From the NCBI GenBank assembly GCA_002733495.1, contig NVVV01000063.1, positions 1 through 64,000 of the forward strand: a stretch of DNA of 64,000 nt. Direction: 5' to 3'. The notes beneath the pieces were generated by a model that ran no database searches, had not been told where the DNA came from, and saw only the letters and a list, made by a program, of their open reading frames with translations. Source of the stretch: Robiginitomaculum sp. GTDB taxonomy: Bacteria; Pseudomonadota; Alphaproteobacteria; Caulobacterales; Maricaulaceae. The translations under genes and the position numbers were made by a program. Below are positions 40,501 through 51,000 of this stretch, piece by piece (positions within the stretch are counted from its first letter, which is position 1; the number at the start of each line of letters is the position of its first letter).

Positions 40501-43232
40501 CATCCACTGGTGTAGATATCTATGAAGATGTTGCCACTTTGCTTAATCAAGGTGAAAAGAGTTTTATAACACAGCCTTACGCAACAATGCATAGAACTTG
40601 TGTTACAGATTTCTATAAATTCCAAGGCCACACTGCTATTCACCCAACATACGATAGCTCTTATGATACGACCCGTGCTCCAACTGTTGCAGTCGGAGCA
40701 AACTTGATCGATGCATTCACTGATTATACGGAAGCCCTTTCCGAATTCATTCCTATGTCTCGCACTCTGACCGAAGTTCGTCTGGATTCTATTGCTTCTG
40801 CGAGAGGTCTAACAACCACAAGAACTACTTCAGTCTCCAATACAGCATTGACGGTAGCAGATACGAATAACACGACATCGCTTGTCGGAGATTTCATCAC
40901 AGACATTAATTTTAGTCCATTCATGCGTTCACGGGCCATTAGAATTCGTGCCTCTGGATTGCGTCCGAACACCCAACACTTTTTCTTCTTTGATGGAGTT
41001 GTTGTAAATGCTAGTGTGGCTGGAGCCCAGCGTGAAGATAATTCACCATTGCTATCCGACTTATCCCAACTAGGACGTTTCGGCGATGCAGTGAGTACGG
41101 ATGTCAACGGATTATTGGAAGCAATATTCTTGATTCCTGAAGAGACTTTCTTTATTGGTGACCGCGAGTTGTTCATTGCAGATGTTTCCGATCTAGCTTC
41201 AGTGGACACAGCGTCTTCAACCGCCAGAATCACATATCACGGATTCAACTACTCTGTTAATCGTCTACAATTGACGTCCTCTACACGTATTCCAGAATTC
41301 GATCAAACAACAACAATCGATACGACCACTAATTCGACGACAGTGATCGCCAACTCTACAACCAACGGCACTTGGAATGGCGAAGGCGGGGGTGGCGGCG
41401 AAGGTGGTGGTGGTGATCCAATCGCCCAAACTTTCACCATAAAATCCAATATGTCAAATGATAGTATCGTTATGGTAACTGCCATTGATATTTTCTTCAA
41501 AGAGAAGTCGACAACAACTGGTGTTACAGTTATGATCAGAGAAGCCGTAAATGGCTTCCCTTCTGGCCCAATCATTCCGTTTGGTAAGAAACACCTAACA
41601 AGTGCTGAGGTCCTAGACAGTGACACACAAGGTATACAAACCGCAACCCATGTAACATTTGACGCACCTGTCTCTTTGACTCGTGGTGTTGAATATTGTT
41701 TCGTCATTATGCCTGATGGTAACAGTCCTGATTATAGAATTTGGATTGCTAAGACTGGACAAACTGATGTTGATAGTGGTTTGGCTATTACAAGTGATTC
41801 CCATAATGGTACACTGTTCACTTCCACAAATAATAGTGCCTGGACACCTTACCAAGATGAGAATATTAAGTTCGACCTTCATAAAGCGCAATTCAACGAT
41901 ACGGGTTCCGTATTCTTGACCAATCGCGACACAGAATTTCTTTCAATTGATACCATTGCTGGCACATTCAAAGTCGGTGAAAGGGTTGCCGTTAATCGTG
42001 CGAACACAGGTGAAACTATTTCTGTTACTGCGGGTAGTAAAACATTGAATGGCACTGGCTTAGATATATTCCAAGCTGGAGATTACATAGGATATTACGC
42101 GAACACAACTGTTATCGATGTATTGCAAGTAAAAACTGCGGCAAACTCAACGACCGTCATAACTAAAGGTTCACCTATATCATCGAATGTCGCTTCCGAT
42201 TTCTTCAAGACTATTGTTGGCACAGTCACACACTTTGATCGTAATGATCCTGGCGCACTACACATAGACAATTCAAGTGCCACTACTGGCACTTATATTT
42301 ACAACGATTATCAGCCTGTCACCGTAACAGCAAACAACTATTTTGCTGCTGGTGAAACGATCTTTGGAGAAACATCTCAAGCTACGGCGAATATTGCGTC
42401 TGTGGACGATCTACAAGTGAGTTACTTACAGCCTAACATATATCGCACAGATACACCTTTGACTAACACTAAGATGAGTGCTGATATTTTAACCAACAAT
42501 CTCGGGACAAATTACGCATCTCCTGTGGTAAAAATGCCTTTCAATGATAATAAATACCTAACGCAAGATAAAACCGTCATCAAATCTAAATCAAACGAAT
42601 TGCCTGGTACAGATTCTTTCCGTCTTAAAATTGACATGACCAATATTGTCAACGACACATTGCGCGATTCATCGCCGATGGTAGACTTCGATATATCTAA
42701 TATGACAGTTTTTGGATATAAAATCAATAATATACTGACCGACGGAACAACAACTGAAGCCGACGCTGAAGGTGATGGACCATCACTTACCAAGTATATT
42801 TCAAGAACCGTTAAGCTGGCAGATAACTTTGATGCCGACGATATCAAAGTTTATCTAACTGGATATAAACCGAGCGGAACAGAAATTGTTGTGTACGCTA
42901 GATTTCAAAACGAATTTGATTCGAGAGACGTTGATGCGGTCGAGTGGACAAAATTGACACTTAAACCAGAATCAGACACAAACTCATCTAAGTCCAACTT
43001 GTTTGATTATCGCGAGTTTGAATACGGTGTCGACATACAGGCTTCTGGAGCATTCACTTCTGGCGGCGGAGCTGCATTGAATTCGGACAACAGCGAGATA
43101 CTACGTTATCATGATGAGGCAGGTGTCATATTTGATCGTTACGGAACATTCACACTGAAGATTGTGCTATTGTCTCCTAGCTATAATGTTGTGCCGAAAG
43201 TCAAAGATATAAGAGCGATTGCATTGACATGA
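37569..43232 (+). CDS. Giant baseplate wedge protein, gp10/DUF4815-type
   Basis: An 1887-residue protein. The N-terminus (FNQAPYYDDFDENKNFHRILFKPGMAVQARELTQLTTILQNQIERFGDSVLREGTIIKGA) is the typical start of the DUF4815-type structural proteins that occupy the gp9/gp10 place in marine T4-like phages. Near residue 1275 a Gly run (GEGGGGGEGGGG) leads into a jelly-roll-like domain (DPIAQTFTIKSNMSNDSIVMVTAIDIFFKEKS..., FPSGPIIPF, LTRGVEYCFVIMPDG). A C-terminal section carries a GETIFGETSQA module near residue 1595. It probably links the baseplate periphery to the fibres. Confidence 0.75.
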   Translation: MGLDTDFNQAPYYDDFDENKNFHRILFKPGMAVQARELTQLTTILQNQIERFGDSVLREGTIIKGANFNEVVNVSYVKIIDLSTNGQPVVMSNYLNARAVGVTTGITAKIISTDTGLETQTPNLNTIYIKYLTSGTSGEKFFATTENVEIRNFVTDEVLATITVAGSVEGASAVGKSYGVTVDDGVIFQKGHFVRVDAQLAIISKYNNIPDSLVVGFQTIESIINSNNDTSLLDNAQGSNNENAPGADRLKLTANLVSRTLVEASGDEEFFAIQEYDRGRVVRRNVTTQFEGIFSALRERTKDESGNYTVNDFTLRIGDHVGANNDLVSLYVGSGKAYVEGRKVELINSLDVDVQKATDFETEGQYSLATNIGNYILLDEYIGNFDTSTLVEIDLYDTVQGAATAGLVPASPAGAKIGTARARTILLDDGVAGTATAKYRMYIFDIQLNATKSFADVLSVYYAGTGTDDDGIADLVDNTIFETSFKRAIFPLGNEALKLAPAAATSLDFVYRTVNKALSVSTAGVLSITLSSGAWPYGDGSLNATQLEDFLIIPSATFSPYTTGVPVDLTGATGSVSGTTLTITPALANPGSATSVIAHYNVKETTAQPAHKDLETVYIKIEADTNAGAATGVYSLGLPDVFSIENVWAGSSYSEGNTDVTASFELRTGQKDTHYGLSSIRKSKKLTIVNGVNDLLFIKVKVFHRNNSGSFGTGLFTISSYPVDDVTPSSTTITTQEIPKYTMDDGVIVNLRDVVDMRPQVANTVKYETSSAVAIANVNPIFINPNTAIDFGASDLLLAAPNELLELDYEYYVPRRDLILVDPNGVFAIKQGDPSEAPTPPTLPGIGMVLATITVPPFPSLPKRTADIADRPEYGITIARRENRRYTMRDIGGIETRVKHLEYYSSLNALETAAKDLVITDAQGLDRFKNGIFVDTFRDLSIANVKDPNFSAGIDPTNQEIIPRFNAFPMDLGVLSGPSTGVDIYEDVATLLNQGEKSFITQPYATMHRTCVTDFYKFQGHTAIHPTYDSSYDTTRAPTVAVGANLIDAFTDYTEALSEFIPMSRTLTEVRLDSIASARGLTTTRTTSVSNTALTVADTNNTTSLVGDFITDINFSPFMRSRAIRIRASGLRPNTQHFFFFDGVVVNASVAGAQREDNSPLLSDLSQLGRFGDAVSTDVNGLLEAIFLIPEETFFIGDRELFIADVSDLASVDTASSTARITYHGFNYSVNRLQLTSSTRIPEFDQTTTIDTTTNSTTVIANSTTNGTWNGEGGGGGEGGGGDPIAQTFTIKSNMSNDSIVMVTAIDIFFKEKSTTTGVTVMIREAVNGFPSGPIIPFGKKHLTSAEVLDSDTQGIQTATHVTFDAPVSLTRGVEYCFVIMPDGNSPDYRIWIAKTGQTDVDSGLAITSDSHNGTLFTSTNNSAWTPYQDENIKFDLHKAQFNDTGSVFLTNRDTEFLSIDTIAGTFKVGERVAVNRANTGETISVTAGSKTLNGTGLDIFQAGDYIGYYANTTVIDVLQVKTAANSTTVITKGSPISSNVASDFFKTIVGTVTHFDRNDPGALHIDNSSATTGTYIYNDYQPVTVTANNYFAAGETIFGETSQATANIASVDDLQVSYLQPNIYRTDTPLTNTKMSADILTNNLGTNYASPVVKMPFNDNKYLTQDKTVIKSKSNELPGTDSFRLKIDMTNIVNDTLRDSSPMVDFDISNMTVFGYKINNILTDGTTTEADAEGDGPSLTKYISRTVKLADNFDADDIKVYLTGYKPSGTEIVVYARFQNEFDSRDVDAVEWTKLTLKPESDTNSSKSNLFDYREFEYGVDIQASGAFTSGGGAALNSDNSEILRYHDEAGVIFDRYGTFTLKIVLLSPSYNVVPKVKDIRAIALT

Positions 43233-43432
43233 TGGTAAAAACTGAAGTTCCTGAATTTTCACGAGACTTATCCTCTCGCGCGTTGCTAAATACTAACAGT
43301 AAGGCTAAACGCGATCATATTGTTCGGCGGGGTCAAATGGCTAAAATTCAGGAACTAGACGCGCATGTTAAGATTTTGAAAACACAACAAATCGAAATAA
43401 AAACCATGCTGCAACAACTAATCGATAGGTAG
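43229..43432 (+). CDS. Small coiled-coil protein, 67 aa
   Basis: A 67-residue basic protein whose last 40 residues have a heptad-like pattern (MAKIQELDAHVKILKTQQIEIKTMLQQLIDR). The start overlaps the preceding stop (ATGA), and the fibre gene begins 6 bases after its stop. A trimerising connector or fibre-attachment peptide is possible by position; nothing specific is known. Confidence 0.7.
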   Translation: MMVKTEVPEFSRDLSSRALLNTNSKAKRDHIVRRGQMAKIQELDAHVKILKTQQIEIKTMLQQLIDR

Positions 43433-43438
43433 AATTAA

Positions 43439-46400
43439 ATGAGTAAGTCAAGTTATATAGGTGCTAATGTAGCAATAGCCACTGACACCTTTTCTGGTTG
43501 GATAAACAAGACTAATCAAGTTCGATATGATCTCGGAACGGTTGTAGTGACTGTAGGAAATGTTCCTCAGCCTAACTCATCAAATGGTGCTGAAACCAGC
43601 GGCAATGCACATATTGAAGGCATATTCTCCGCAAATACTGTGGCGATCGGCACTGCCCTTAGAGGTGGTACAGTTAGTATTCCAGCGCCATTGCTTGTCA
43701 ACTCCAACGTCATATTCAACGATTCTCCTACGATTCAAGTGGATGCTAACACTGAAACATTTTCTATTGATGCCAACAATATGGTTATCTCGTCAAATGT
43801 TGTTTTTGATGGCGCAGGTAAAACAATCGATATTAGTACCGCAGGAACGAATATTCTTGTTGGCCCTGTACAGGTTAACACTATTACCACACTATCGGCA
43901 AATGTCACTTTAGATGGTACAACTTTAACTACCACTGCCAATGCGAACTTTACTTCGAGTACATTTGATATTAATGCTGGCCTCACCACAGTCGGGGCTA
44001 ATAATACAGCTTTCACTATGGTTGTAAATGCCGACACAACTCTTGCCAACACCACGATATCCGATGAGTTAATTGCTAATGCTAATGCAACATTCAATGG
44101 CATCACAACAACGATCAATAATAATCTTGTCGTAGGCTCTGATAATACTGATAATTTAACAATCAATGCTAAACTAGCATCTAACTTGATTCCAGACACG
44201 ATTTCAATCGATCTTGGCTCTGAGGCCGAACCGTTTAATGATCTACATATAGACACAGTATGGTCTAATATAGATATCGAAGCACTTGGTGAAGTTCGCC
44301 TGAAGGGCGCAGGCTCCACTGTTCGTCAAAAATCTACCACAACTGGATATCAAGACCTAGATATCACTCTTGAAACGAGTGTTGGTGCGACTAAAACTCC
44401 GTTTGTAGCTTTCGCTAATTCTACCGTCCAAGGTATCAAAGGCAGTGCGAATGTTACACAGGACTTGGGAGATGTTGCCACTTGGTATAAACGCGCATAT
44501 GTCGCAAATGTTGAAACAAATTTTGTACGAATTTACGGCGCACCTGGTGGTAATGGTCTAGATGTTCAAGGGGATGTTAACATAGGAGGCAGCACGACCG
44601 TAGTTGGCACTTCTATCCTAGACGATGTGACCATCGCGACCACTCTAGGCGTCACAGGAATTGCAACATTCTCTGGTGCCGCAAACTTTAACGGTAATGT
44701 GACCTTGGGTGACACCGGGGCAGATTCCGTCGTGTTTAATGCTGATATCAACTCAAACGTTCTTCCCAATACAAATGTGACTTATAATCTAGGCAGCATT
44801 ACACAACAATGGAATGATATTTACACACAAGACCTATTTGTATCTGCGAATGTTTCTATCACAAATGGTCTAGCCGTATCTGGTATATCTTCGCTTTCCA
44901 GCGCAATCATATCTAACACATTAAGTGTTGCAGGTCAAACAGACCTCAATGGTAATATCAACTTAGGTGATAGTGTCACCGATACTATATCAGTTATAGG
45001 TGCAATTGACACCTCTATCCTTCCGAATGCGAGTGTCACACACAATCTTGGCTCTGTTGCTCTTAAATGGAATGATTTACACATCGATCAAATCTTCGGT
45101 GGTGGAGTTGCACAATTATCTGACCGTCTCGATCTTGCTGGCACGACAACTCGTATCATTAGATCGAAATCCGATGACCCGATTCAAAATGATATCCAAA
45201 TTCAATTACAGAATACTGACACTGTTGATGTTACCGTAACTCCTTTAGTTGTTAATTCACTTGCAGTGAAGCCAGGCGTCACAAACACTTTTGATTTGGG
45301 TGCAACAGGTGATCGCTGGAAAACTATATATTCTGCCAACATTGTAACCGATAAAGTTACCACAAATGGTGCGCCCGGCACCGTTGATGTTATAGTCGGT
45401 GGTGACGCTGTTATATCTGGCAACTTAATAGTAACTGGTGACACAACACTATCTAGTGACACTACACTTGCCCTTTCCAATTCTGACATAACGGATTTGA
45501 ATATACTCGGCACACTATCAATGAGCGGTATCGCTGGTGTGGACACAAACTTTGAACCATTGACAGATAGCATATATAATCTTGGCGCCGATTTGACCCG
45601 CTGGTCAAGCGTTTACGCTGATAATCTTTACGGTGCTCTCGCTTTCTCCAATCTTACTAGTGTTCCTGATCCAATTGTCACAGTAACATTGACTGGTGAT
45701 GTGACTGGTTCTGGAAATGCAACTCTTACTAATCTGGGCAATGGCAATATATCATTTGTCACGACAATACAACCGAATTCTATAGCTTTAGGCACAGACA
45801 CGACTGGTGATTATGTGGCAACAGTTGTTTCTGGTACTGGCCTAAGTGTTACTGGCACAGGTGAAGGTGCTGCGGTATCTATTTCTCATGCTGATACGTC
45901 TGCCGTACTGGCATTAAGTGTTGATAATATTGGTGGAAGTGTTATACAGGATATCGCACTAACGTTTGACACATTCGGTCACGTTCTCACACACGCTTCG
46001 GTGTCTACTGATCTCGACCTTCGCTATTCAAAAAACACGTTCCAAACTGTTACATCCGATGTGGGCAGTGCGGTTGCCGATAATCTTGCCGACACACTGA
46101 CATTGACAGGCGGGGCAGGTATTTCCACAACCGCCTCGGTTGATACTATCACGTTTGCTTCTACTGATACATTAGATAGCGTGACAGCACGTGGTGCGAC
46201 AACCTCGAACGCCATGACCGTTGGTGCCATGACAGTAAATGGTGATCTAAACGTCTTGGGATCACTCAACACTATATCCTCAACAACAATCAACGTGGAC
46301 GACACATTTCTTAAACTGAATGCGGCTTTTGTGGGTGATGCTGATATGATTGGTGTTGATGCTGGTATCACTGTGGAACGTGGTCTTGATGCCGACAGGT

Positions 46401-47974
46401 CAATTCGCTGGAACGAAACAACTGATCGTTGGGAATTTCAACACAGTGATGGAATATATTACAATTTACCAATCAGTTCCGAATATCAACTATACTCTTG
46501 GGCGCTACAAACCAATAGTGTGTCTCGCGGTACAATAATTGACGGCGAGGCTGTAAACTTTGTCGGTGGTATAGACACGGATGTCGGCTATGCTGTGGGT
46601 AGTAATACTATCACGTTCAATCACGCGAACACGTCATCACTGCTAGGAGATTTTGGTGTAACTGGTGCTGCAAACGGCACATACATAAAATCTATAACTG
46701 TTGATGCTCGTGGTCACTTGACTGCCGTTACAACAGACGATTTCGATACACGCTTTCTTGCTATCGGCGCAAAGGCTGTTGATTCAAATCTTCTAGATAA
46801 TCTAGATAGCACACAGTTTATCAGATCAGATGTGGTAACAAATGTTTCCGCCGACACAGAATGGCAAGATAATGTGAAAGTTCGTTTTGGCAATAGTGCC
46901 GACATGACAATCACACATACTGGTACCGTGAACCAGATCGACCTAACTCTAGGTGATTTGATAGTTCGTGATGGCACAACAGACAGATTCACATTTGCCC
47001 GCACTACTGGTAACTTCACCGCCGCAGGAAACATTAATGTCGGTGGCAATGTAGACGGACGTAACATTGCCGGCGATGGTACGAAACTTGATGGTATAGA
47101 AACACTCGCGGATGTGACTGATGCGACAAATGTATCTGCCGCATTGACTAACGGTGTTGCAGCATTAACATCAGGCGAAGTCACTCAATTATCCAACATC
47201 GGTACCGAGTTAATTTCTGCGGCAGAATGGGGATTTGTTGCGGCCGCAACTGCACCATACACCTCAGTTGAATCTGCTAAATTGAGTGGCATTGAATCTG
47301 GCGCAGACGTGACAGACGCAACTAACGTGAATGCTGCCGGGGCGGTAATGAATATAGATTCAACAACAACCGCGATGTCGTTTGTTATCGACGAAGACGA
47401 TATGATATCCAACAGTGCAACTAAAGTGCCAACGCAACAAAGCGTCAAAGCCTATGTTGATGCTTCTCCGTCTGGATTAACGAAAATTGAAACAATAACA
47501 ATTTCAAATACATCAACAGTGGACTTCACTGGCTTCGATGCTTCCAAATATTCAAGTTATGAAGTTGTCTTTGAAAATGTAGTTTGTTCCATTGCCGCCA
47601 GAATACTCCAAATGATAACTAGCAGCGATGGTGGATTAACTTATGATGCCGCGTCTTATGCATACCAGAGGATGTTAGATGGTACTTCCAGTTCCAACGG
47701 GTCAAGTGCTGTTATTCAAATAATCAATGGGTTATCAAACAGTGCAGGTAGCACTGGTTTATCTGGATCATTAATGGTGTATGGCGCGGGCAATGCGGCA
47801 ATAAATACAAGTTTTGTAGGAAGTTTTTCCGCAGACACTGCCGTTGGCTTTCCAAAATCATTAACTGTTGCGGCTAGAAGAGAGGTTAATGAAGATACTG
47901 ATGGTCTAAGGTTCTTCTTTGATTCTGGAAACGTATTTTCTGGCACAATAACAGTGTACGGTAGAAGTATCTAA
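43439..47974 (+). CDS. Long tail fibre protein 1
   Basis: A 1511-residue Thr/Asn/Val-rich fibre. The first 80 residues are likely the attachment part. Repeats such as LPNTNVTYNLGSITQQWNDIYTQDLFVSANVS and LPNASVTHNLGSVALKWNDLHIDQIFG follow (about every 90-180 residues), each with a xLGsxxxxWndiy motif typical of phage fibre shafts. KLDGIETLADVTDATNV and KLSGIESGADVTDATNV repeats lie near residues 1218-1300. The last 160 residues (TIETITISNTSTVDFTGFDASKYSSYEVVFENV... to TVYGRSI) form a globular tip, the probable receptor-binding head. A decayed gene copy follows. Confidence 0.85.
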   Translation: MSKSSYIGANVAIATDTFSGWINKTNQVRYDLGTVVVTVGNVPQPNSSNGAETSGNAHIEGIFSANTVAIGTALRGGTVSIPAPLLVNSNVIFNDSPTIQVDANTETFSIDANNMVISSNVVFDGAGKTIDISTAGTNILVGPVQVNTITTLSANVTLDGTTLTTTANANFTSSTFDINAGLTTVGANNTAFTMVVNADTTLANTTISDELIANANATFNGITTTINNNLVVGSDNTDNLTINAKLASNLIPDTISIDLGSEAEPFNDLHIDTVWSNIDIEALGEVRLKGAGSTVRQKSTTTGYQDLDITLETSVGATKTPFVAFANSTVQGIKGSANVTQDLGDVATWYKRAYVANVETNFVRIYGAPGGNGLDVQGDVNIGGSTTVVGTSILDDVTIATTLGVTGIATFSGAANFNGNVTLGDTGADSVVFNADINSNVLPNTNVTYNLGSITQQWNDIYTQDLFVSANVSITNGLAVSGISSLSSAIISNTLSVAGQTDLNGNINLGDSVTDTISVIGAIDTSILPNASVTHNLGSVALKWNDLHIDQIFGGGVAQLSDRLDLAGTTTRIIRSKSDDPIQNDIQIQLQNTDTVDVTVTPLVVNSLAVKPGVTNTFDLGATGDRWKTIYSANIVTDKVTTNGAPGTVDVIVGGDAVISGNLIVTGDTTLSSDTTLALSNSDITDLNILGTLSMSGIAGVDTNFEPLTDSIYNLGADLTRWSSVYADNLYGALAFSNLTSVPDPIVTVTLTGDVTGSGNATLTNLGNGNISFVTTIQPNSIALGTDTTGDYVATVVSGTGLSVTGTGEGAAVSISHADTSAVLALSVDNIGGSVIQDIALTFDTFGHVLTHASVSTDLDLRYSKNTFQTVTSDVGSAVADNLADTLTLTGGAGISTTASVDTITFASTDTLDSVTARGATTSNAMTVGAMTVNGDLNVLGSLNTISSTTINVDDTFLKLNAAFVGDADMIGVDAGITVERGLDADRSIRWNETTDRWEFQHSDGIYYNLPISSEYQLYSWALQTNSVSRGTIIDGEAVNFVGGIDTDVGYAVGSNTITFNHANTSSLLGDFGVTGAANGTYIKSITVDARGHLTAVTTDDFDTRFLAIGAKAVDSNLLDNLDSTQFIRSDVVTNVSADTEWQDNVKVRFGNSADMTITHTGTVNQIDLTLGDLIVRDGTTDRFTFARTTGNFTAAGNINVGGNVDGRNIAGDGTKLDGIETLADVTDATNVSAALTNGVAALTSGEVTQLSNIGTELISAAEWGFVAAATAPYTSVESAKLSGIESGADVTDATNVNAAGAVMNIDSTTTAMSFVIDEDDMISNSATKVPTQQSVKAYVDASPSGLTKIETITISNTSTVDFTGFDASKYSSYEVVFENVVCSIAARILQMITSSDGGLTYDAASYAYQRMLDGTSSSNGSSAVIQIINGLSNSAGSTGLSGSLMVYGAGNAAINTSFVGSFSADTAVGFPKSLTVAARREVNEDTDGLRFFFDSGNVFSGTITVYGRSI

Positions 47975-47975
47975 T

Positions 47976-48083
47976 TCAATTCGATATTGTCATAACATTT
48001 ATAGCTGATCCTTTAATACCAAAAATGTAGATGTTGGTAGAACTATTATGAGTGAACGTTGGATGATAGCTGAAGATTATTAA
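47976..48083 (+). pseudogene. Decayed C-terminal copy of the small fibre-associated gene
   Basis: Directly after fibre 1 one frame reads FDIVITFIADPLIPKNVDV followed by GRTIMSERWMIAEDY and a stop. The gene after fibre 2 (51458-51916) ends FIGSAKVKPLIPKTIDVSET, SMAKLWMIAKDY and stop. The last 34 bases including downstream TTAATAGxATAAAT differ at only 3 positions. No start or N-terminal part remains (an 11-codon ATG frame at 48048 exists), so this is a remnant left by recombination at the fibre locus. Confidence 0.75.
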
Positions 48084-48095
48084 TAGGATAAATTC

Positions 48096-51000
48096 ATGAT
48101 AACAACTGTCAATGGTAATATAGATATATCTGGAAATGTCACCTCAAGTAATGGCGTTTTCACAGGTAATGGTTCTGGTCTAACTAATCTTCCAGAAGGT
48201 AATGCAACATCCCTTGGTGGCAATACTCCTGGATTTTACTTAGATTACACGAACTTCACAGGCACTCCACCGCCTGGAGGTGTAGCAACACAAGATGAAG
48301 GCGTTAGTGTTGATCTAACCACATCTACCATCAATTTTGTTGGGGCAGGCGTGGTAGCCACTGATTCTGGATCAGGCGTAACAACAGTCACTATCGACGC
48401 CGCCGTCGATAGTGTCAACGGTTTAACTGGTGTCGTTGTTCTCAATACAGATGATATTCTTGATACGTCACAAACAAATAAATATACGACCGCGGCCGAT
48501 ATCACTAAACTTGGTGGAATTGAGACAGGTGCAGACGTAACGGATGCGGTAAATGTTGCCGGAGCCCTGCCCAATGGTATCTCCACACTCACTTCAGGCG
48601 AAGTCACTCAATTATCCAACATTGGTACAAATCTTATTTCTGCGACAGAGTGGGGATTTGTTGCGGCCGCAACTGCACCTTTCACTTCCACTTTAAAGAT
48701 CAAAATAGATGGTATCGAAACTGGAGCAACCGCTGACCAAACGGCAGGTGAAATATTAACAGCAATTAAAACCGTTGATGGTGCAGGCTCTGGTTTAGAT
48801 GCGGATTCACTAGATGGACACTCATCCACATATTTTCTGACCGCAGCATCAACGGCAGTAGAATCTTTTGCCCTGGATGTTAAGGATACAAGAGCTGCCG
48901 AGAATCTGCCAGATCAGATTCCATTACAGCAAGTGACATCGGAATTTACCGACAAGATTGTTTCTGGTTGGCATTCAGTGCTTAACGTAAAAGGCTGGAC
49001 TAACGGATATGCGAATTGGCAACTCATAGGAGGAGCAACAACATCAACACATGAGAATTTATATTTCAGATCAGGCATAAACTCCACATGGAATCCTTTA
49101 AGAACAATCTGGCATTCTGGCAACGATGGAACAGGTTCTGGTTTAGATGCAGACACCTTAGATGGTATAGACTCCCTTGGATTCTCTTTGTCGTCTCATA
49201 ATCACGATGCAACATATCTAAAACTGATAGGCGGAGCACTGACAGGTGCCATTACCACATCTAGTACAATCGACGGTAGAAACGTCTCGGTAGACGGCAC
49301 TAAACTCGATGGTATCGAAACTAATGCTACTGCCGACCAAACGGCAGGTGAAATTGAAGCGATTGTATCTCATGATAATCTTCTTGGTTTTGTGACAAAC
49401 GAGCACCTTGATTGGACAACAGATCAAGGTGCTACAAATATACATCTAAATAATATACCCGCGACAGCATTAACAACAGTACAAACCTCTGCGAGTGAAA
49501 TTGCACATTTAGCTTTGACAACTGAAGAGGGTGATGTCGTTGTACGAACCGACGAAAACAAGACATATATGCATAATGGTGGTATTGCTGGCACCATGGC
49601 AGATTTCACATTGCTTGCAACTCCTACGGATTCTGTAACAAGTGTTAATGGAGCCACTGGTGCCGTCGTTCTTACCCATGACGGTTTTGTCGATTTCGTT
49701 GCGAATGAACACATAGATTGGACAATAGACCAGGTCGCAACAAATGTCCATGTGAATAATCTTACTGGTGTTTCACTTAGTGGACACACCCATGTCGCCT
49801 CAAATATTACAGATTTTACCACCGCTTCTAATGTGACTATTGATGCGAGAGTTACAAAGGGATTTGTAGACGCTTTGAATGTGGATGCCGACACTTTAGA
49901 TGGCATCGACTCTCTTGGTTTCTCTTTGTCGTCTCATAATCACGATGCAACATATGTGAACGTATCTGGCGATACAATGACGAACGGGTTAGCTTTTGGA
50001 GCGTCAGTTGTAGTTAGTCCACAGGACCTAACTAGACATCTGAGTTTGTACGGAACGATTTATGGTTTCAGTATTACAAACTCCACATTGAATCATGTCT
50101 CGGGTTCAGTACATGATTTTTATGCGAGAACAGTTAAACTTGCTAGAATGGACGCAGCTGGAACATCTTCACCTAACACTGTAACAGTCATCACGCGGGA
50201 GAAAGGTGATGCCCGTTATCTGGGGCTATCTGGCGGCGCACTCACAGGTGCCATTACTACATCTAGTACAATCGACGGAAGATTTGTATCGGCGGATGGC
50301 ACCAAACTCGATGGTATCGAGACTGGCGCTACTGCCGACCAAACGGCAGGTGAAATATTAACAGCAATTAAAACCGTTGATGGTGCAGGCTCTGGTTTAG
50401 ATGCGGATTCACTAGATGGGGTGCAAGCGGAGGCTATGACTTGGGGTCATAATGACCCGCATATCACTTATCGAGATTTTAATGATTTCACTTTAACTGG
50501 AAAGTTCGGAGCCTACTTTATACAAAGCACCATAAATGGTCCAGGTCATCCAGGGGCAGGTCAATACTACCATCAAAGATTATCATTAGGATCTCAATAT
50601 GTAAATTATAGCTTACAATTAGCTATTGCTAGAAACATGACAGATAACTATTTATACTATAGAAATGAGGAAAACGGTTTTTTTTCCAGTTGGTATAAGA
50701 TGAAAGCGGGCGACTCTGACACTTTAGTAGGGGCCGCGCCCGCTATCACATCTACTGGTAACACAATTGTTAAACGTGACGGTTCTGGTGACATAAAGGC
50801 GAGACTATTCAGAAGTGAATATGATATCACCAACTCTAACATTGGTTATATTATGACACAGATAGATACTGTTACTAATAACTACATGCGGCCGTCCACG
50901 CCAGCACAGGTTAAAGCTGCACTAGGTATCGGTGCATCTTTACCACCTAAAGTGACCGTATTCACAGTAAGTGGAATATACACAAAGACAGCAGGAGCCA

